NCBI GenBank assembly: GCA_029558835.1
Contig: JAKQDH010000063.1
Coordinates: 20,332 to 84,331, forward strand
Direction of reading: 5' to 3'
DNA length: 64,000 bases
From: Planctomycetota bacterium
GTDB lineage: Bacteria > Planctomycetota > Phycisphaerae > UBA1845
The notes under the pieces were generated by a model. That model was not told the origin of the DNA, made no database searches, and saw only the letters and a program-made list of their open reading frames with translations. Made by a program: the position numbers and the translations under genes. Of the stretch, positions 35,560-44,276 are shown one piece after another (positions within the stretch are counted from its first letter, which is position 1; each line of letters opens with the position of its first letter).

Positions 35560-36471
35560 ATGCTCAGGCTTGATCCTTCCCAGCTTGCGCCGGAGGTGGC
35601 GTCCTTGCTGTTGTTGCGGGGGGCCGAACTGCCACCTTTGCAGTGGTCCGCCAAGCCGGTCCGCCTCGCCAAGGAAATGCTCAACGGACTCGGAGATGAC
35701 ACCAAGCTGCTCGGCTGTGCGTCCGTGGCGAGTCAGCCGATGGCGGCGGCCGTGCGGGCGCTGCTGTATCTCTGGAATGGGCACCTCGCCGACTGCGCCA
35801 CCTGGGGCCGGACCGCACCGCCGCAGGAGCGAATCTACCTTGACGCGCTGGCTGCTCGCCACGCGGGCCAGCCGGACAACAGCAAGACCCTCTACACCCA
35901 ACTCGGCGCCCACGTGATCCTGTCGGTGCTGCACCAGCAGTCCGGCGAACTGATCGGGCTAGGGGTGGATCCGCTGCTGGCCCGCTTCAAAGGCATTCTG
36001 GTGCAGGCCGGGGAGTGGGAGCCGTACATGTTCATTGACCTGTACGAGCAGGCCCGCGCCGGGAAGCTGTCGCAGGCCACCGAGCAGATCATCCGGCAAC
36101 TCCAGTCTCTGGAGTATGAATTGCTCTTCACGCACTGTTATGAGGCAGCGCGCGGCATGCCGCTGCCGGCGCGGCCCGCGGCCACCGCCCCGCCCCGTCG
36201 CAAGCCCGCGCTGGCGCCCGCCCGCCGTCCGGCGCGCAAGCCGCAGGACGACATCCTGCCGGCCGCTCGCGCCAAGACGCCCGCCCCCCCGCCGAAATGC
36301 CCCGCCGTGGCGTTGCCCAAGGACTGTGTCGGCATCATGTGCCCGAAGTGTGGCGAGACCAACGTCGTTCCCGACAATGCCCGGGGGCGGGGACACGTCT
36401 GTCGCAAGTGCCAGGCGCAGTTCCTCGTCCCGCCCAAGAAAGCCCCGGTCCCTGCCGCACGAAGCACCTGA
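35560..36471 (+). CDS. Uncharacterised protein with C-terminal zinc ribbon
   Basis: 303 residues from ATG 35560; a TTG-started frame 49 codons longer is low-quality sequence. Residues 1-205 are a mostly helical domain with no family I can name (for example LAKEMLNGLGDDTKLLGCAS, LYLWNGHLADCATWGR). Residues about 210-255 are a Pro/Arg/Ala linker, and the end is a zinc ribbon (IMCPKCGETNVVP, GHVCRKCQAQFLVP). It is likely a cytoplasmic protein. The N-terminal region might be tetratricopeptide-like, but the repeats are not clear. Confidence 0.65.
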   Translation: MLRLDPSQLAPEVASLLLLRGAELPPLQWSAKPVRLAKEMLNGLGDDTKLLGCASVASQPMAAAVRALLYLWNGHLADCATWGRTAPPQERIYLDALAARHAGQPDNSKTLYTQLGAHVILSVLHQQSGELIGLGVDPLLARFKGILVQAGEWEPYMFIDLYEQARAGKLSQATEQIIRQLQSLEYELLFTHCYEAARGMPLPARPAATAPPRRKPALAPARRPARKPQDDILPAARAKTPAPPPKCPAVALPKDCVGIMCPKCGETNVVPDNARGRGHVCRKCQAQFLVPPKKAPVPAARST

Positions 36472-36517
36472 CGAGCAACCGCCGAAGCAGCGTGGCGTTG
36501 GCCGCAGGGGGCGGATG

Positions 36518-36940
36518 CTACGCCGACGGGGCGGCGTCGAGGAAAGCCTGGAGCATGACTTGCGCCGCCAGGCGATCGCGCCGGCGTTTCTTCTGCTTAC
36601 GCGTCAACTCCGTGCCCTGCATCAGTTCATCGGCGGTGAGGCTGGAAAGACGCTCATCACAATAATGGACAGGCAAACCGCCGGCCGCCTCCAGGGCGGT
36701 GCCGAAGCGCCGGACGCTCTGCGCCTGGGGACCCTCCGTGTCGTCCATGTTCAGCGGCAAGCCGACCACAAAGGCATCCACCTCGTACTCCCGCGCGCAG
36801 GTGAGCACCGCCTCGACCTGGCGGTCCGGAGGCTCCGGTGCCTCCAGCGTAGCCAGCGGCGTGGCCAGGCGCCCGACCGTGTCGCCGATCGCCAGACCGA
36901 TGCGCTTCGTACCGTAGTCAATACCCAGAAACCGAGACAT
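36518..36940 (-). CDS. ruvX: Putative pre-16S rRNA nuclease / Holliday junction resolvase RuvX (YqgF)
   Basis: 140 residues from ATG 36940. RNase H-like fold with SRFLGIDYGTKRIGLAIGDT (first catalytic Asp), FVVGLPLNMDDTEGPQAQ and the end VHYCDERLSSLTADELMQ (second acidic residues). In other bacteria this protein matures the 5' end of 16S rRNA. The hydrophilic LTRKQKKRRRDRLAAQ near the end contains the family's last helix. The start is chosen because the longer frame runs through palindromic repeat DNA. Confidence 0.88.
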   Translation of the reverse strand: MSRFLGIDYGTKRIGLAIGDTVGRLATPLATLEAPEPPDRQVEAVLTCAREYEVDAFVVGLPLNMDDTEGPQAQSVRRFGTALEAAGGLPVHYCDERLSSLTADELMQGTELTRKQKKRRRDRLAAQVMLQAFLDAAPSA

Positions 36941-36970
36941 CGAAAGTAACAATCCGCCGGTGGACGGTCC

Positions 36971-37019
36971 GGTGGGCGATGCCCACCCCGCACGGCTGTC
37001 GTGGTGGGCGATGCCCACC
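36971..37019. repeat. Two GGTGGGC-GAT-GCCCACC palindromes, 32 bp apart
   Basis: GGTGGGC gat GCCCACC at 36971-36987 and again at 37003-37019. Each folds to a 7-base-pair hairpin with a three-base loop. They lie in the ruvX-guanylyltransferase gap and the longer ruvX frame would read through them. REP-like. Confidence 0.75.
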
Positions 37020-37038
37020 CTACACAGCCTGTCGCCCC

Positions 37039-37077
37039 CTTCATTTGCTATTCGCTATTCGCCATTCGCTATTCACG
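37039..37077. repeat. Heptamer tandem repeat (ATTCGCY), copy 2, at a stop codon
   Basis: Reads cttcatttgctattcgctat and continues tcgccattcgctattcacg. The guanylyltransferase stop codon (37073-37075, complement) is the first codon of the repeat as read on the minus strand, exactly as in copy 1 at 23592-23627. Confidence 0.75.
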
Positions 37078-38131
37078 TGCGCCCTTCGCCGATCAATCCC
37101 AACAGCTCCTTCAGGTTCGCCGCCTGATCCTTGTGGCAAATGAGCGTGGCATCGGCGGCATGCACGATCACCAGGTCCTGCACGCCCAGCGTGGCAATCA
37201 GGTGCGCCTGCTCGGAGACGACCAGGTTGCCGCGCGAGCGAAGCTGGACGACCTGCCCAGCAGCGTTCACATTGCCATCGGCGTCGGCCGGCAACGCTCG
37301 GGCCAGCGCCGCCCAGGAGCCCACGTCCTGCCACTGACAGTCCATCTCCACCACCAGCACCCGCGGCGCCTGCTCCAGCACGGCAAAGTCGATACTGATC
37401 TTCGGCAACGCGGGGTACGTTTCCGCCAACGCGCGCTGTCCCTGCGGCGTGCCCCAGGTCGCCGCGAGACGCACGCCCGCCTCATGTGCGGCCGGCAGAC
37501 GCTCCCGCAGTTGAGCCAGGATCGTTTCCGCCCGCCAGGCGAACATGCCGCTGTTCCAGTAATAGTTGCCGCTGCGAATATACTGCTCAGCCGTTTCGGC
37601 CGTCGGTTTCTCGGTGAACTTCTCAACCTCATACACACCCGGTGCCAGGGCCTTCCCGCGCCGCACGTAGCCGAACTGCGTCTCGGCCCGTTGCGGCCGG
37701 ATGCCGAACGTCACCAGCGCATCGGGGTATTCGCGCGCGAGCCGCAATCCCGTCTCGACCGCCCGGCGGAACTCAGCGAGCGGGCTGATAAGCTGGTCGG
37801 CCGTCAACACCGCCAGGACCGCGTCCGGATCGCGGCGCGCCAGGATGGCCGCGGACAACGCGACGGCATTGGCCGTGTCGCGCGGCACGGGCTCGTCGAG
37901 CAGGTTCTCGCCCGGCAGCTCGGGCAACTCCTCAGCCACCAGCGGCAGGTACCCGGCCAGCGTGATTACATAGATGCGCTCGGCAGGCAGCAGGGCGGCC
38001 GCCCGTTCATAAGAGAGCCGCAACAGACTGACCTTGTCGAACAGACGCAGCAGTTGCTTGGGGCGCTGCGCACGACTCAGCGGCCACAGCCGCGTCCCGC
38101 CCCCCCCGGCCATGATGACGGCATGTTCCAT
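37073..38131 (-). CDS. Mannose-1-phosphate guanylyltransferase
   Basis: 352 residues. Sugar nucleotidyltransferase motif HAVIMAGGGGTRLWPLSRAQ, RPKQLLRL, then PVPRDTANAVALSAA, VLTADQLISPLAEFRRAV, FGIRPQRAETQFGYV, VEKFTEKP and YYWNSGMFAWRAETIL. These match the ManC/GMP type without the fused PMI cupin domain (typical long form about 480). Makes GDP-mannose for glycans. Ten bases upstream lies the helicase stop codon, so it shares a transcript with that gene. Confidence 0.9.
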   Translation of the reverse strand: MEHAVIMAGGGGTRLWPLSRAQRPKQLLRLFDKVSLLRLSYERAAALLPAERIYVITLAGYLPLVAEELPELPGENLLDEPVPRDTANAVALSAAILARRDPDAVLAVLTADQLISPLAEFRRAVETGLRLAREYPDALVTFGIRPQRAETQFGYVRRGKALAPGVYEVEKFTEKPTAETAEQYIRSGNYYWNSGMFAWRAETILAQLRERLPAAHEAGVRLAATWGTPQGQRALAETYPALPKISIDFAVLEQAPRVLVVEMDCQWQDVGSWAALARALPADADGNVNAAGQVVQLRSRGNLVVSEQAHLIATLGVQDLVIVHAADATLICHKDQAANLKELLGLIGEGRT

Positions 38132-38141
38132 GACGGATTCC

Positions 38142-40310
38142 TCAGTCCACTTCGTGGAAGTCCACCCGCGTCAGGTCGGCAAACTCCAGCACCCACGCCT
38201 GCTCATGCCCGCTCTCGAAGAGCACCCGCACGTGCGTCCGCCGGGCGCCGCGCGCGATCTCCTCGATACGCCCCAGCCCGTAACGCGGGTGGCGCACCAG
38301 CGTGCCGACAGCCCACTCCTCCGCGTCCTCGGGCAACGCGCCCGCGTCCGGGTGCCGGCTCCGGCTTGGCGAGGTCGTCTCCGTGCTGATCCACTCCACG
38401 CCTGCCCGGCGTACCTCCTCCAGGAATTCGCTGCGCGTCGTGTACTCCGTCTTCCCCCGCAGCATGCGTCGGCGCGCCCGCGTCAGCGTCAGCACCTCGC
38501 GCGCCCGTGTCATCCCCACGAAGCACAGCCGCCGCTCCTCCTCGTCGTCAGCGGGCTGATCGTTCTCGCGACGGAACGGCAACAGCCCGTCCTCGAGCCC
38601 GATGATGAAGACAACCGGGAACTCCAGTCCCTTGGCCGCGTGCAACGTCATGAGCGTCACCGTCCCGGTCCCCTCGCGCACGGCATCCACGTCGCCGATG
38701 AGGGCCGTGTGTTCGAGCCAGTCGAGCACGGTGGCCTCCGGCTGCTGCAACTCGTACTCGCGGGCGGCATTGAGCAGCTCATCCAGGTTGCGGCGCCGCC
38801 CCTCGTCCGGGTCGTTCTCCTCGCCATAGTACGCCCGCAGCCCGCTTTCCCGCAGCACCGCGCCGAGGGCGGCAAACGGCGGGCCCTCCAGCAGCGGCCG
38901 TAACTGCGCCCACAGCACGCCGAACTCGCGCACCCGCGCCGCCACCCGCCCTACGGCTTGCAGATCGTCCGCCTGGATCACCTCCAGCACCGTCCGACCG
39001 GCAGCCCGCGCGTGCCCAACGAGCCGCTCCAGGGTCGTCTCGCCGATGCCCCGCGGCGGCACGTTGATCGCCCGCAACAGCGACACCTCATCGGCCGGGT
39101 TGACCAGCGCCCGCAGGTACGCCAGGACGTCCTTGATCTCCTTGCGGTTGTAAAACTCCACCCCGCGCGCGATCTGGTAAGGAATCCCCGCGCGCAGCAG
39201 CGCTTCCTCGAGCGCGCGGCTCAAGGCGTTGACGCGATAGAGCACCGCCACGTCGTCGAGGCGGGTGCCGGCCGTCTTTGCCTGCCCGATCTCCCGCGCC
39301 ACCAGTTCGGCCTCGTCCGCATACGTCTCACACTCGACGACGCGCACTGCCGCCCCGGCCGGGTTCTCCGTCCACAGCCGTTTCTGCTTGCGACGCACGT
39401 TGCCTGAAATCAGGGCGTCCGCCACCGCCAGGATGCGCTGCGTCGAGCGGTAGTTCTGCTCCAGCCGCACCACGCGGGCCTCCGGGTAGTCATGCTCAAA
39501 GGACAGGATGTTGCGTATGTCCGCCCCACGCCAGCCGTAGATGGACTGGTCCGGATCCCCCGTCGCGCACAGGTTGCGCCGCTGCTGGGTGAGCAGCCGG
39601 GCGATCTGGTACTGGGCCGCGTTCGTGTCCTGGTACTCGTCGATGAGCAGGTAGCGGTGCTGCTCCTCCAGCCGGTCGCGCAACTCGGCGTCCTCGGCCA
39701 GCAGCAGGGCCAGGCGCAGGAGCAGGTCGTCGAAATCCAGGCACGCCATCCGCCTCAGCAGCTTCTCATACGCCGCGTAAATGCGGGCCACCGCTCGCTG
39801 CTCCCAATCGACCGCCTGCTGTTCATAGCGGTCCGGCAGCCGCAGGGCGTTCTTGGCCTGCGAGATGAGGTTCTCGACCCGCGCCGGCGGGAAGTTCGTC
39901 GGGGACAACTCGGCCGCGAGGGTCGCGTCCTTGATGACCTTGCGTCGATCGTCGGTGTCCAGGATCGTGAACTCACGCGGCACGCCGGCCCGTTCGTGGT
40001 GGATACGCAGGGTGCGGGCGCACCAGGCGTGAAACGTCGCCACCGGCAGTCCGCCGGCCAACCTCAGGGCGTCGATGCGCTCGCGCATCTCGCGGGCGGC
40101 CTTGTTCGTGAACGTGATGGCCAGCACCTGCGCCGGCGTCGCGACCGTGCCGGCGAGGTAAGCCGCCCGCCGCGTAATCACCCGCGTCTTGCCGCTGCCC
40201 GCCCCGGCCAGTACCAGCAGCGGCCCGTCGGTACACGTGACGGCCTCCCGCTGCGGCTCCGTCAGGTCCGCGAGAAGCTGCTCCCGCAATTGTGCCTCCA
40301 ACGTCGGCAT
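38142..40310 (-). CDS. UvrD/PcrA family superfamily 1 DNA helicase
   Basis: 722 residues. Helicase motifs in order: Walker A AGAGSGKTRVITRRAAYL, Ia ITFTNKAAREM, II LIDEYQDTNAAQYQIARLL, III NLCATGDPDQSIYGWRGADI, IV ARVVRLEQNYRSTQRIL, then IPYQIARGVEFYNRKEIKD, V VTLMTLHAAKGLEFPVVFI and VI CFVGMTRAREVLTL. Functions in repair and in removing proteins from DNA. C-terminal Tudor-like segment (LVRHPRYGLGRIEEIA, VLFESGHEQAWVLEFADLTR) is normal for PcrA. UvrD and PcrA cannot be told apart by these motifs. Confidence 0.93.
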   Translation of the reverse strand: MPTLEAQLREQLLADLTEPQREAVTCTDGPLLVLAGAGSGKTRVITRRAAYLAGTVATPAQVLAITFTNKAAREMRERIDALRLAGGLPVATFHAWCARTLRIHHERAGVPREFTILDTDDRRKVIKDATLAAELSPTNFPPARVENLISQAKNALRLPDRYEQQAVDWEQRAVARIYAAYEKLLRRMACLDFDDLLLRLALLLAEDAELRDRLEEQHRYLLIDEYQDTNAAQYQIARLLTQQRRNLCATGDPDQSIYGWRGADIRNILSFEHDYPEARVVRLEQNYRSTQRILAVADALISGNVRRKQKRLWTENPAGAAVRVVECETYADEAELVAREIGQAKTAGTRLDDVAVLYRVNALSRALEEALLRAGIPYQIARGVEFYNRKEIKDVLAYLRALVNPADEVSLLRAINVPPRGIGETTLERLVGHARAAGRTVLEVIQADDLQAVGRVAARVREFGVLWAQLRPLLEGPPFAALGAVLRESGLRAYYGEENDPDEGRRRNLDELLNAAREYELQQPEATVLDWLEHTALIGDVDAVREGTGTVTLMTLHAAKGLEFPVVFIIGLEDGLLPFRRENDQPADDEEERRLCFVGMTRAREVLTLTRARRRMLRGKTEYTTRSEFLEEVRRAGVEWISTETTSPSRSRHPDAGALPEDAEEWAVGTLVRHPRYGLGRIEEIARGARRTHVRVLFESGHEQAWVLEFADLTRVDFHEVD

Positions 40311-40416
40311 CCCGGCTTCTATAGCCGCTCCGTGTTCCGCCGTCTACCACGACGACAAGCACGGACCGCATCCCGCGCGACCGGGCGCGATTCACGGGGA
40401 TTCATGGTGCGCCGCC

Positions 40417-42132
40417 TCAATGCCGGAAGTGCCGCGTGCCGGTGAAGATCATCGCCGCCCCGCGCTCTTTGCAGGAGGCTACCGTGTCGGCGTCGCGCTT
40501 GGAGCCGCCGGGCTGGATGAAGGCGGTAACGCCGGCCGCCAGCAGCAGGTCGGGACCGTCCCGGAAGGGGAAGAAGGCGTCGGAGGCCGCGGCCGCCCCG
40601 CCCAGCCGCTCCGCATGCCCATTCTCCTGCGCCAGCCAGGTGGCGATCCGACAGCTCATCACCCGCGACATCTGCCCCGCGCCGTTGCCGATGAGCATGC
40701 CATCTCTACACAGAGTGATCGCGTTGCTGCGCGTGTGTTTGCAGATCAGCCACGCCAGCCGCAGGTCCGCCAGCTCCCGCGCGGTGGGCGGGCGATCCGT
40801 CACCAGCTTCCACTCATCTTCGTTGAGTCCGACCAGGTCGGGCGTCTGCACGAGCATGCCGCCGGTAAGCTGGCGGCAATCGAGCTCGGCCGACTCGGAC
40901 TCCGTGTCGAGGTCGCCGACCGCCAGCAGGCGGGCCTTGCGGCCCCATTTCTTCGCATCGCGGACGTGACCAAGAGCATGGTCGTCGAAGGCCGGGGCTA
41001 CCCACACCTCCACGAAGAACCCGCCCGCGCCGGCCGCCTTGCCCCAGCGATCGTAGGAATCCATCACTGCCGCGGCGAACTGGGCGTCGACGGCGAAGTT
41101 GCACGCCAATACGCCGCCCATGGCCGCATTGGGATCACCCAGATACGCCCGGCGATACGCCTCGACCGGGTCGTCCGCCACGCCCGCGCCGCAGGCGTTG
41201 CCGTGCTTGATGAACACGCAGACAGACGGCGGCGGGCCTTCCTCCTCACCGAGCAGGCCACGGCCCGCGCAGGCAAGCTCCGTAGCCAGCCGCAGGGCGG
41301 CGTCCGCGTCGGCGAGGTTGTTGAAGGACACCTCGTCGCCCGCGACCTGAGACGCGGGGGCCACGCCCACCAGTTCGGCTCCGCACAGCGCCAGGTAGGC
41401 CGCCTGCTGATGCGGGTTCTCGCCGTAACGCAGCGGCTGCGACTCCTCCAGCACCTGGATGAGCCCCTGCCCCTTCTCGGTAAGAAACGGCGCTTCTTCA
41501 CTCTCGCCCGGCGCCGCCGGCTGTCGCCCCAGGGCCGCTTCGGTCAGGTAGGTGCAGACGGCCGCGTCGTATTCCTCCGTGCGGTTGAACGCCAACGCGG
41601 CCAGCTCCTGCCGCAACGTCAGCTCGTCGCCCGGTACTTCGCCGCGCAGGTACGCCAGGCACAGCTCCCGCCCGTGCGCGTCGGATGCCACCAGCACGTG
41701 CCGGTGGTTCTTGGCGGCCGCCCGCAGCATGCACGGACCCCCGATGTCGATCATCTCAATGGCCGTCGCCGGCGAGCAGCCCGGCTGCGCGACTGCTTCC
41801 TCGAACGGATAAAGATCGACGACCACCAGGTCGATCGGCACGACGTCCGCGGCCTCAAGCTGCCGCAGGTGCTCCGGGTTGTCACGGTCGGCCAGGATGC
41901 CCGCGTGGATCTTCGGATGCAGCGTCTTGACCCGCCCGTCCAGCATCTCCGGGAAACCCGTGATCTGCTCCACCAGCGTCACCGGCAACCGGTGCTGCTT
42001 CAGCAGGCGCGCGGTACCGCCCGTGGCGATCAGCTCCACGCCGAAGTCCACGCTCAGGGTTCGGGCGAACTCCACGATGCCCGATTTGTCATAGGTGCTC
42101 AGCAACGCCCGCCGTACTTGGGGATGAGTCAT
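40417..42132 (-). CDS. purH: Bifunctional AICAR transformylase / IMP cyclohydrolase
   Basis: 571 residues. N-terminal MGS-like IMP cyclohydrolase (RRALLSTYDKSGIVEFAR, ELIATGGTARLLK, PEMLDGRVKTLHPKIHAGIL, VDLYPFEE, IDIGGPCMLRAAAKNH). C-terminal AICAR transformylase with the LRYGENPHQQAAYL junction, SFNNLADADAALRL, CVFIKHGNACGAGVA (catalytic Lys-His), SRVMSCRIATWLAQ, SDAFFPFRDG and GGSKRDADTV. Last two steps of IMP synthesis. Slightly longer than the usual about 520 residues. Confidence 0.96.
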   Translation of the reverse strand: MTHPQVRRALLSTYDKSGIVEFARTLSVDFGVELIATGGTARLLKQHRLPVTLVEQITGFPEMLDGRVKTLHPKIHAGILADRDNPEHLRQLEAADVVPIDLVVVDLYPFEEAVAQPGCSPATAIEMIDIGGPCMLRAAAKNHRHVLVASDAHGRELCLAYLRGEVPGDELTLRQELAALAFNRTEEYDAAVCTYLTEAALGRQPAAPGESEEAPFLTEKGQGLIQVLEESQPLRYGENPHQQAAYLALCGAELVGVAPASQVAGDEVSFNNLADADAALRLATELACAGRGLLGEEEGPPPSVCVFIKHGNACGAGVADDPVEAYRRAYLGDPNAAMGGVLACNFAVDAQFAAAVMDSYDRWGKAAGAGGFFVEVWVAPAFDDHALGHVRDAKKWGRKARLLAVGDLDTESESAELDCRQLTGGMLVQTPDLVGLNEDEWKLVTDRPPTARELADLRLAWLICKHTRSNAITLCRDGMLIGNGAGQMSRVMSCRIATWLAQENGHAERLGGAAAASDAFFPFRDGPDLLLAAGVTAFIQPGGSKRDADTVASCKERGAAMIFTGTRHFRH

Positions 42133-42170
42133 GAGCCTGGGGGCCTCTCCTGATTAGCAACCGAGCCGCT

Positions 42171-43445
42171 CTACGGCCGGCGATCCACGGAACTGCGCAA
42201 CGGATCGGCATCGTGTGCCGGCGGCAGCGCGGGCGGCGGAGCGATCAGCTCGTCCGTCCCGCGCGGGGCCCGGTTAAGCTGGGCCCGCGAGGCCGCCACT
42301 TCCTGCTGCCGCAGGTACGGCACCCCCTCGGGACGCAGACACTCCACCCGTCCGTCACCCGCGGCCAGATAGACGGCCGAGTCGCGCAGGTTGCACGCCG
42401 CCACCCGCGCGTCCGACGCGTCAAACCCGCGCTGCGTCGCCCCGGTGGCCGCGTCGAGCACCTCAATCGCCCCGCCCGACGTGCGTACCACGACCTCGCC
42501 CGGAGCTGCGCCGACCACGCTCAAGCCGTCACCTCGTTGCCACCGAACCAGCCCCGTGTTGATGTCCACGGCGCTCAGTCCGTCGCGTTCGTTGAACTGG
42601 TAGCACGTCTCGTGCACGGTCACCGGGCTGCTGCGCAACGGGTCCGCAAACCGACACCGCCACAGGACCGCCCCGCTTGCCTCTTCGAGCCGATACAGCG
42701 AACGGTCGAGGCTGGCCGCGTAGACGCCCGTGTCATCCACGAAGACGTCCGCCACCACGTTGCCTCCCACGCGCTGCACCCAGCCGAACGACTTCTGGCG
42801 TGCCCCGCAACGCACCACCGCCCCCGTCTGCGTGGCAAAATACAGATCGTCCGGGGCCTGCCACACCAGTCCGCCGGCCACGGGACTACCCACCATCACC
42901 CGCCATCGCTCCTTGGGTTCCGTACCCAGGGCGTGCTTCCAGGCCAGTGAGTACACGTGCCCGTCCGTGCTGCCCAGGTACAGCCGACGCTCGTCGCCGA
43001 CCCCGCTGCCACTGGGCGGAAACGGCGTGGGCACCGACAGCAGCACGTCGCCGGAGTATCGGTCCAGCACCCACAGCCGAGTGGTCGTCACGAACAGCAC
43101 CGGCCCGTGGCCATCCGGCGTCTGCAGGTGTGTCGGCGGGTAGACCGTGTAGTCTCGTTCCGTCAGGCTGGCACCCCAGCGCAGCAGGCCGTGCTCCGCG
43201 TGCAGGGCAAACACATCCCCGCCGTGCGTAAGCACGTAGAGGTTGTCATCCACCAGGTAGCAGCTCTTCACGGCATCGCCGCGGCGCACGGGTGCCCGCG
43301 TCGCCCACTGCGTGCGATACGCCGCCGACTCAATCTGCTCCCTGTGCGTCACGCCGGCGCCGGGGTGTGGTCGCCCGCAACCGCCCAACCCGACCAGCAC
43401 CACCGCCGCCACGCCGGCCCCCACTAGCCCAACTGCCCACTTCAT
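42171..43445 (-). CDS. PQQ-type beta-propeller lipoprotein (BamB-like fold)
   Basis: 424 residues from ATG 43445; signal peptide with lipobox LVGLGGC followed by GRPHPGAG. WD40/PQQ-like blades are seen as repeated DNLYVLTHGGDVFALHAEHG, LLRWGASL, RLYLGSTDGHVYSLAWKH, VYAASLDRSLYRLEEASGAVLWRC and LSAVDINTGLVRWQ. Probably an outer-surface or periplasmic lipoprotein; the BamB-like fold does not prove a BAM role. The upstream small ORFs are close but unrelated. Confidence 0.78.
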   Translation of the reverse strand: MKWAVGLVGAGVAAVVLVGLGGCGRPHPGAGVTHREQIESAAYRTQWATRAPVRRGDAVKSCYLVDDNLYVLTHGGDVFALHAEHGLLRWGASLTERDYTVYPPTHLQTPDGHGPVLFVTTTRLWVLDRYSGDVLLSVPTPFPPSGSGVGDERRLYLGSTDGHVYSLAWKHALGTEPKERWRVMVGSPVAGGLVWQAPDDLYFATQTGAVVRCGARQKSFGWVQRVGGNVVADVFVDDTGVYAASLDRSLYRLEEASGAVLWRCRFADPLRSSPVTVHETCYQFNERDGLSAVDINTGLVRWQRGDGLSVVGAAPGEVVVRTSGGAIEVLDAATGATQRGFDASDARVAACNLRDSAVYLAAGDGRVECLRPEGVPYLRQQEVAASRAQLNRAPRGTDELIAPPPALPPAHDADPLRSSVDRRP

Positions 43446-43492
43446 GCCCGCATTCTCCGCGAGGAACCCACCGCCCCGCCGCCCGGCAGGGC

Positions 43493-43678
43493 CTACCGCG
43501 TCTTGCACCGCCCCGGCCGCAGCTTACTGACCCGAAGTCGCGTCGCCCCCCCCGTGGCCGACGGGGAATACCCCCGACGCACCGTTTCCCAGCCCCCCCG
43601 CTCCTCCTGGCTTGTTCCCCAGGCGGCTCCCGTCACGGGCGTCAGTGTAATCGACCCCGCCCCTCCGGCCAACCTCAC
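43493..43678 (-). CDS. Possible small ORF overlapping the upstream gene by GTGA
   Basis: 61 residues from GTG 43678, whose first bases overlap the stop codon of the preceding small gene (GTGA). RLAGGAGSITLTPVTGAAWG... is a Gly/Ser/Thr- and Arg-rich sequence with no recognised family. The tight overlap argues for expression, while the odd composition and lack of homology argue against. Weakly supported. Confidence 0.2.
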   Translation of the reverse strand: MRLAGGAGSITLTPVTGAAWGTSQEERGGWETVRRGYSPSATGGATRLRVSKLRPGRCKTR

Positions 43679-43935
43679 CCAGGCTTCAGTACTACGTCGT
43701 GGTCACGCTCCCAGGCCGCCATCTCCTCGATCAAGGCCAAGTGACCCGCAATCGTCGCCTTCATGGCGGGCGAGGGTGGCACGATCTCGAATACGTGCGG
43801 TTCGTCGTTCAGCCGGGCCCGCAGGTCGTGCACGAAGTCTTCCCAGTTTCCCTCGTAAAGCGTATCACGAATCTGCAACAGCAGCCTGTGCTCGGGCGTC
43901 AGGGGAAACCCGGATTCGCCAGCGCATTCGGCCAT
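43675..43935 (-). CDS. Conserved-looking small hypothetical protein
   Basis: 86 residues from ATG 43935 with GGAG eight bases upstream; the TTG-started frame to 44022 adds 29 residues without support. Sequence FPLTPEHRLLLQIRDTLYEG, NWEDFVHDLRARL, DEPHVFEIVPPSPAMKATIA, HLALIEEMAAWERDHDV looks like an all-helical soluble protein with regular amphipathic composition. No family name. It precedes the propeller lipoprotein gene on the same strand. Confidence 0.6.
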   Translation of the reverse strand: MAECAGESGFPLTPEHRLLLQIRDTLYEGNWEDFVHDLRARLNDEPHVFEIVPPSPAMKATIAGHLALIEEMAAWERDHDVVLKPG

Positions 43936-44135
43936 GCAACCGACTCCGGCAGCCAACCGACCCGCCTCGTACAGACAGACGACCCGTTCCCGGCGCGTGA
44001 GCGACCCGCGTCCAGGGGGCAAGCGAGCCGCCTCCGGCGGGCGCGCGATCCGCTTCTGAGGTTCACCAAACCCGGCGGCACCCTATTGGACGGGGACGCC
44101 ACCTACGGGTCAAGCCAACCCGCACGGGGCCTGAA

Positions 44136-44170
44136 CCCCTCTCCCCCCGTAAGAGGGGTAGGTGTGAGGG
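44136..44170. repeat. CCCCTCTCCC hairpin repeat, copy 2
   Basis: cccctctccccccgtaagag followed by gggtaggtgtgaggg; slightly degenerate stem. Located between the small helical protein and the FecCD permease on the minus strand. Confidence 0.75.
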
Positions 44171-44276
44171 CTGCGGTGGTGAAGACGCTCCCCGATGCCC
44201 AGGCATGCGTCTCCGCAACACCGGGAAGCGCTGAACGCGTAAGCGGGCCGCCGGTCCAACAACCACGCCCTACGCA

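Noticed and set aside
43493..43678. Confident gene call for the 61-residue ORF
   Set aside because: Listed only as weak; the sequence has no recognisable family and odd composition.
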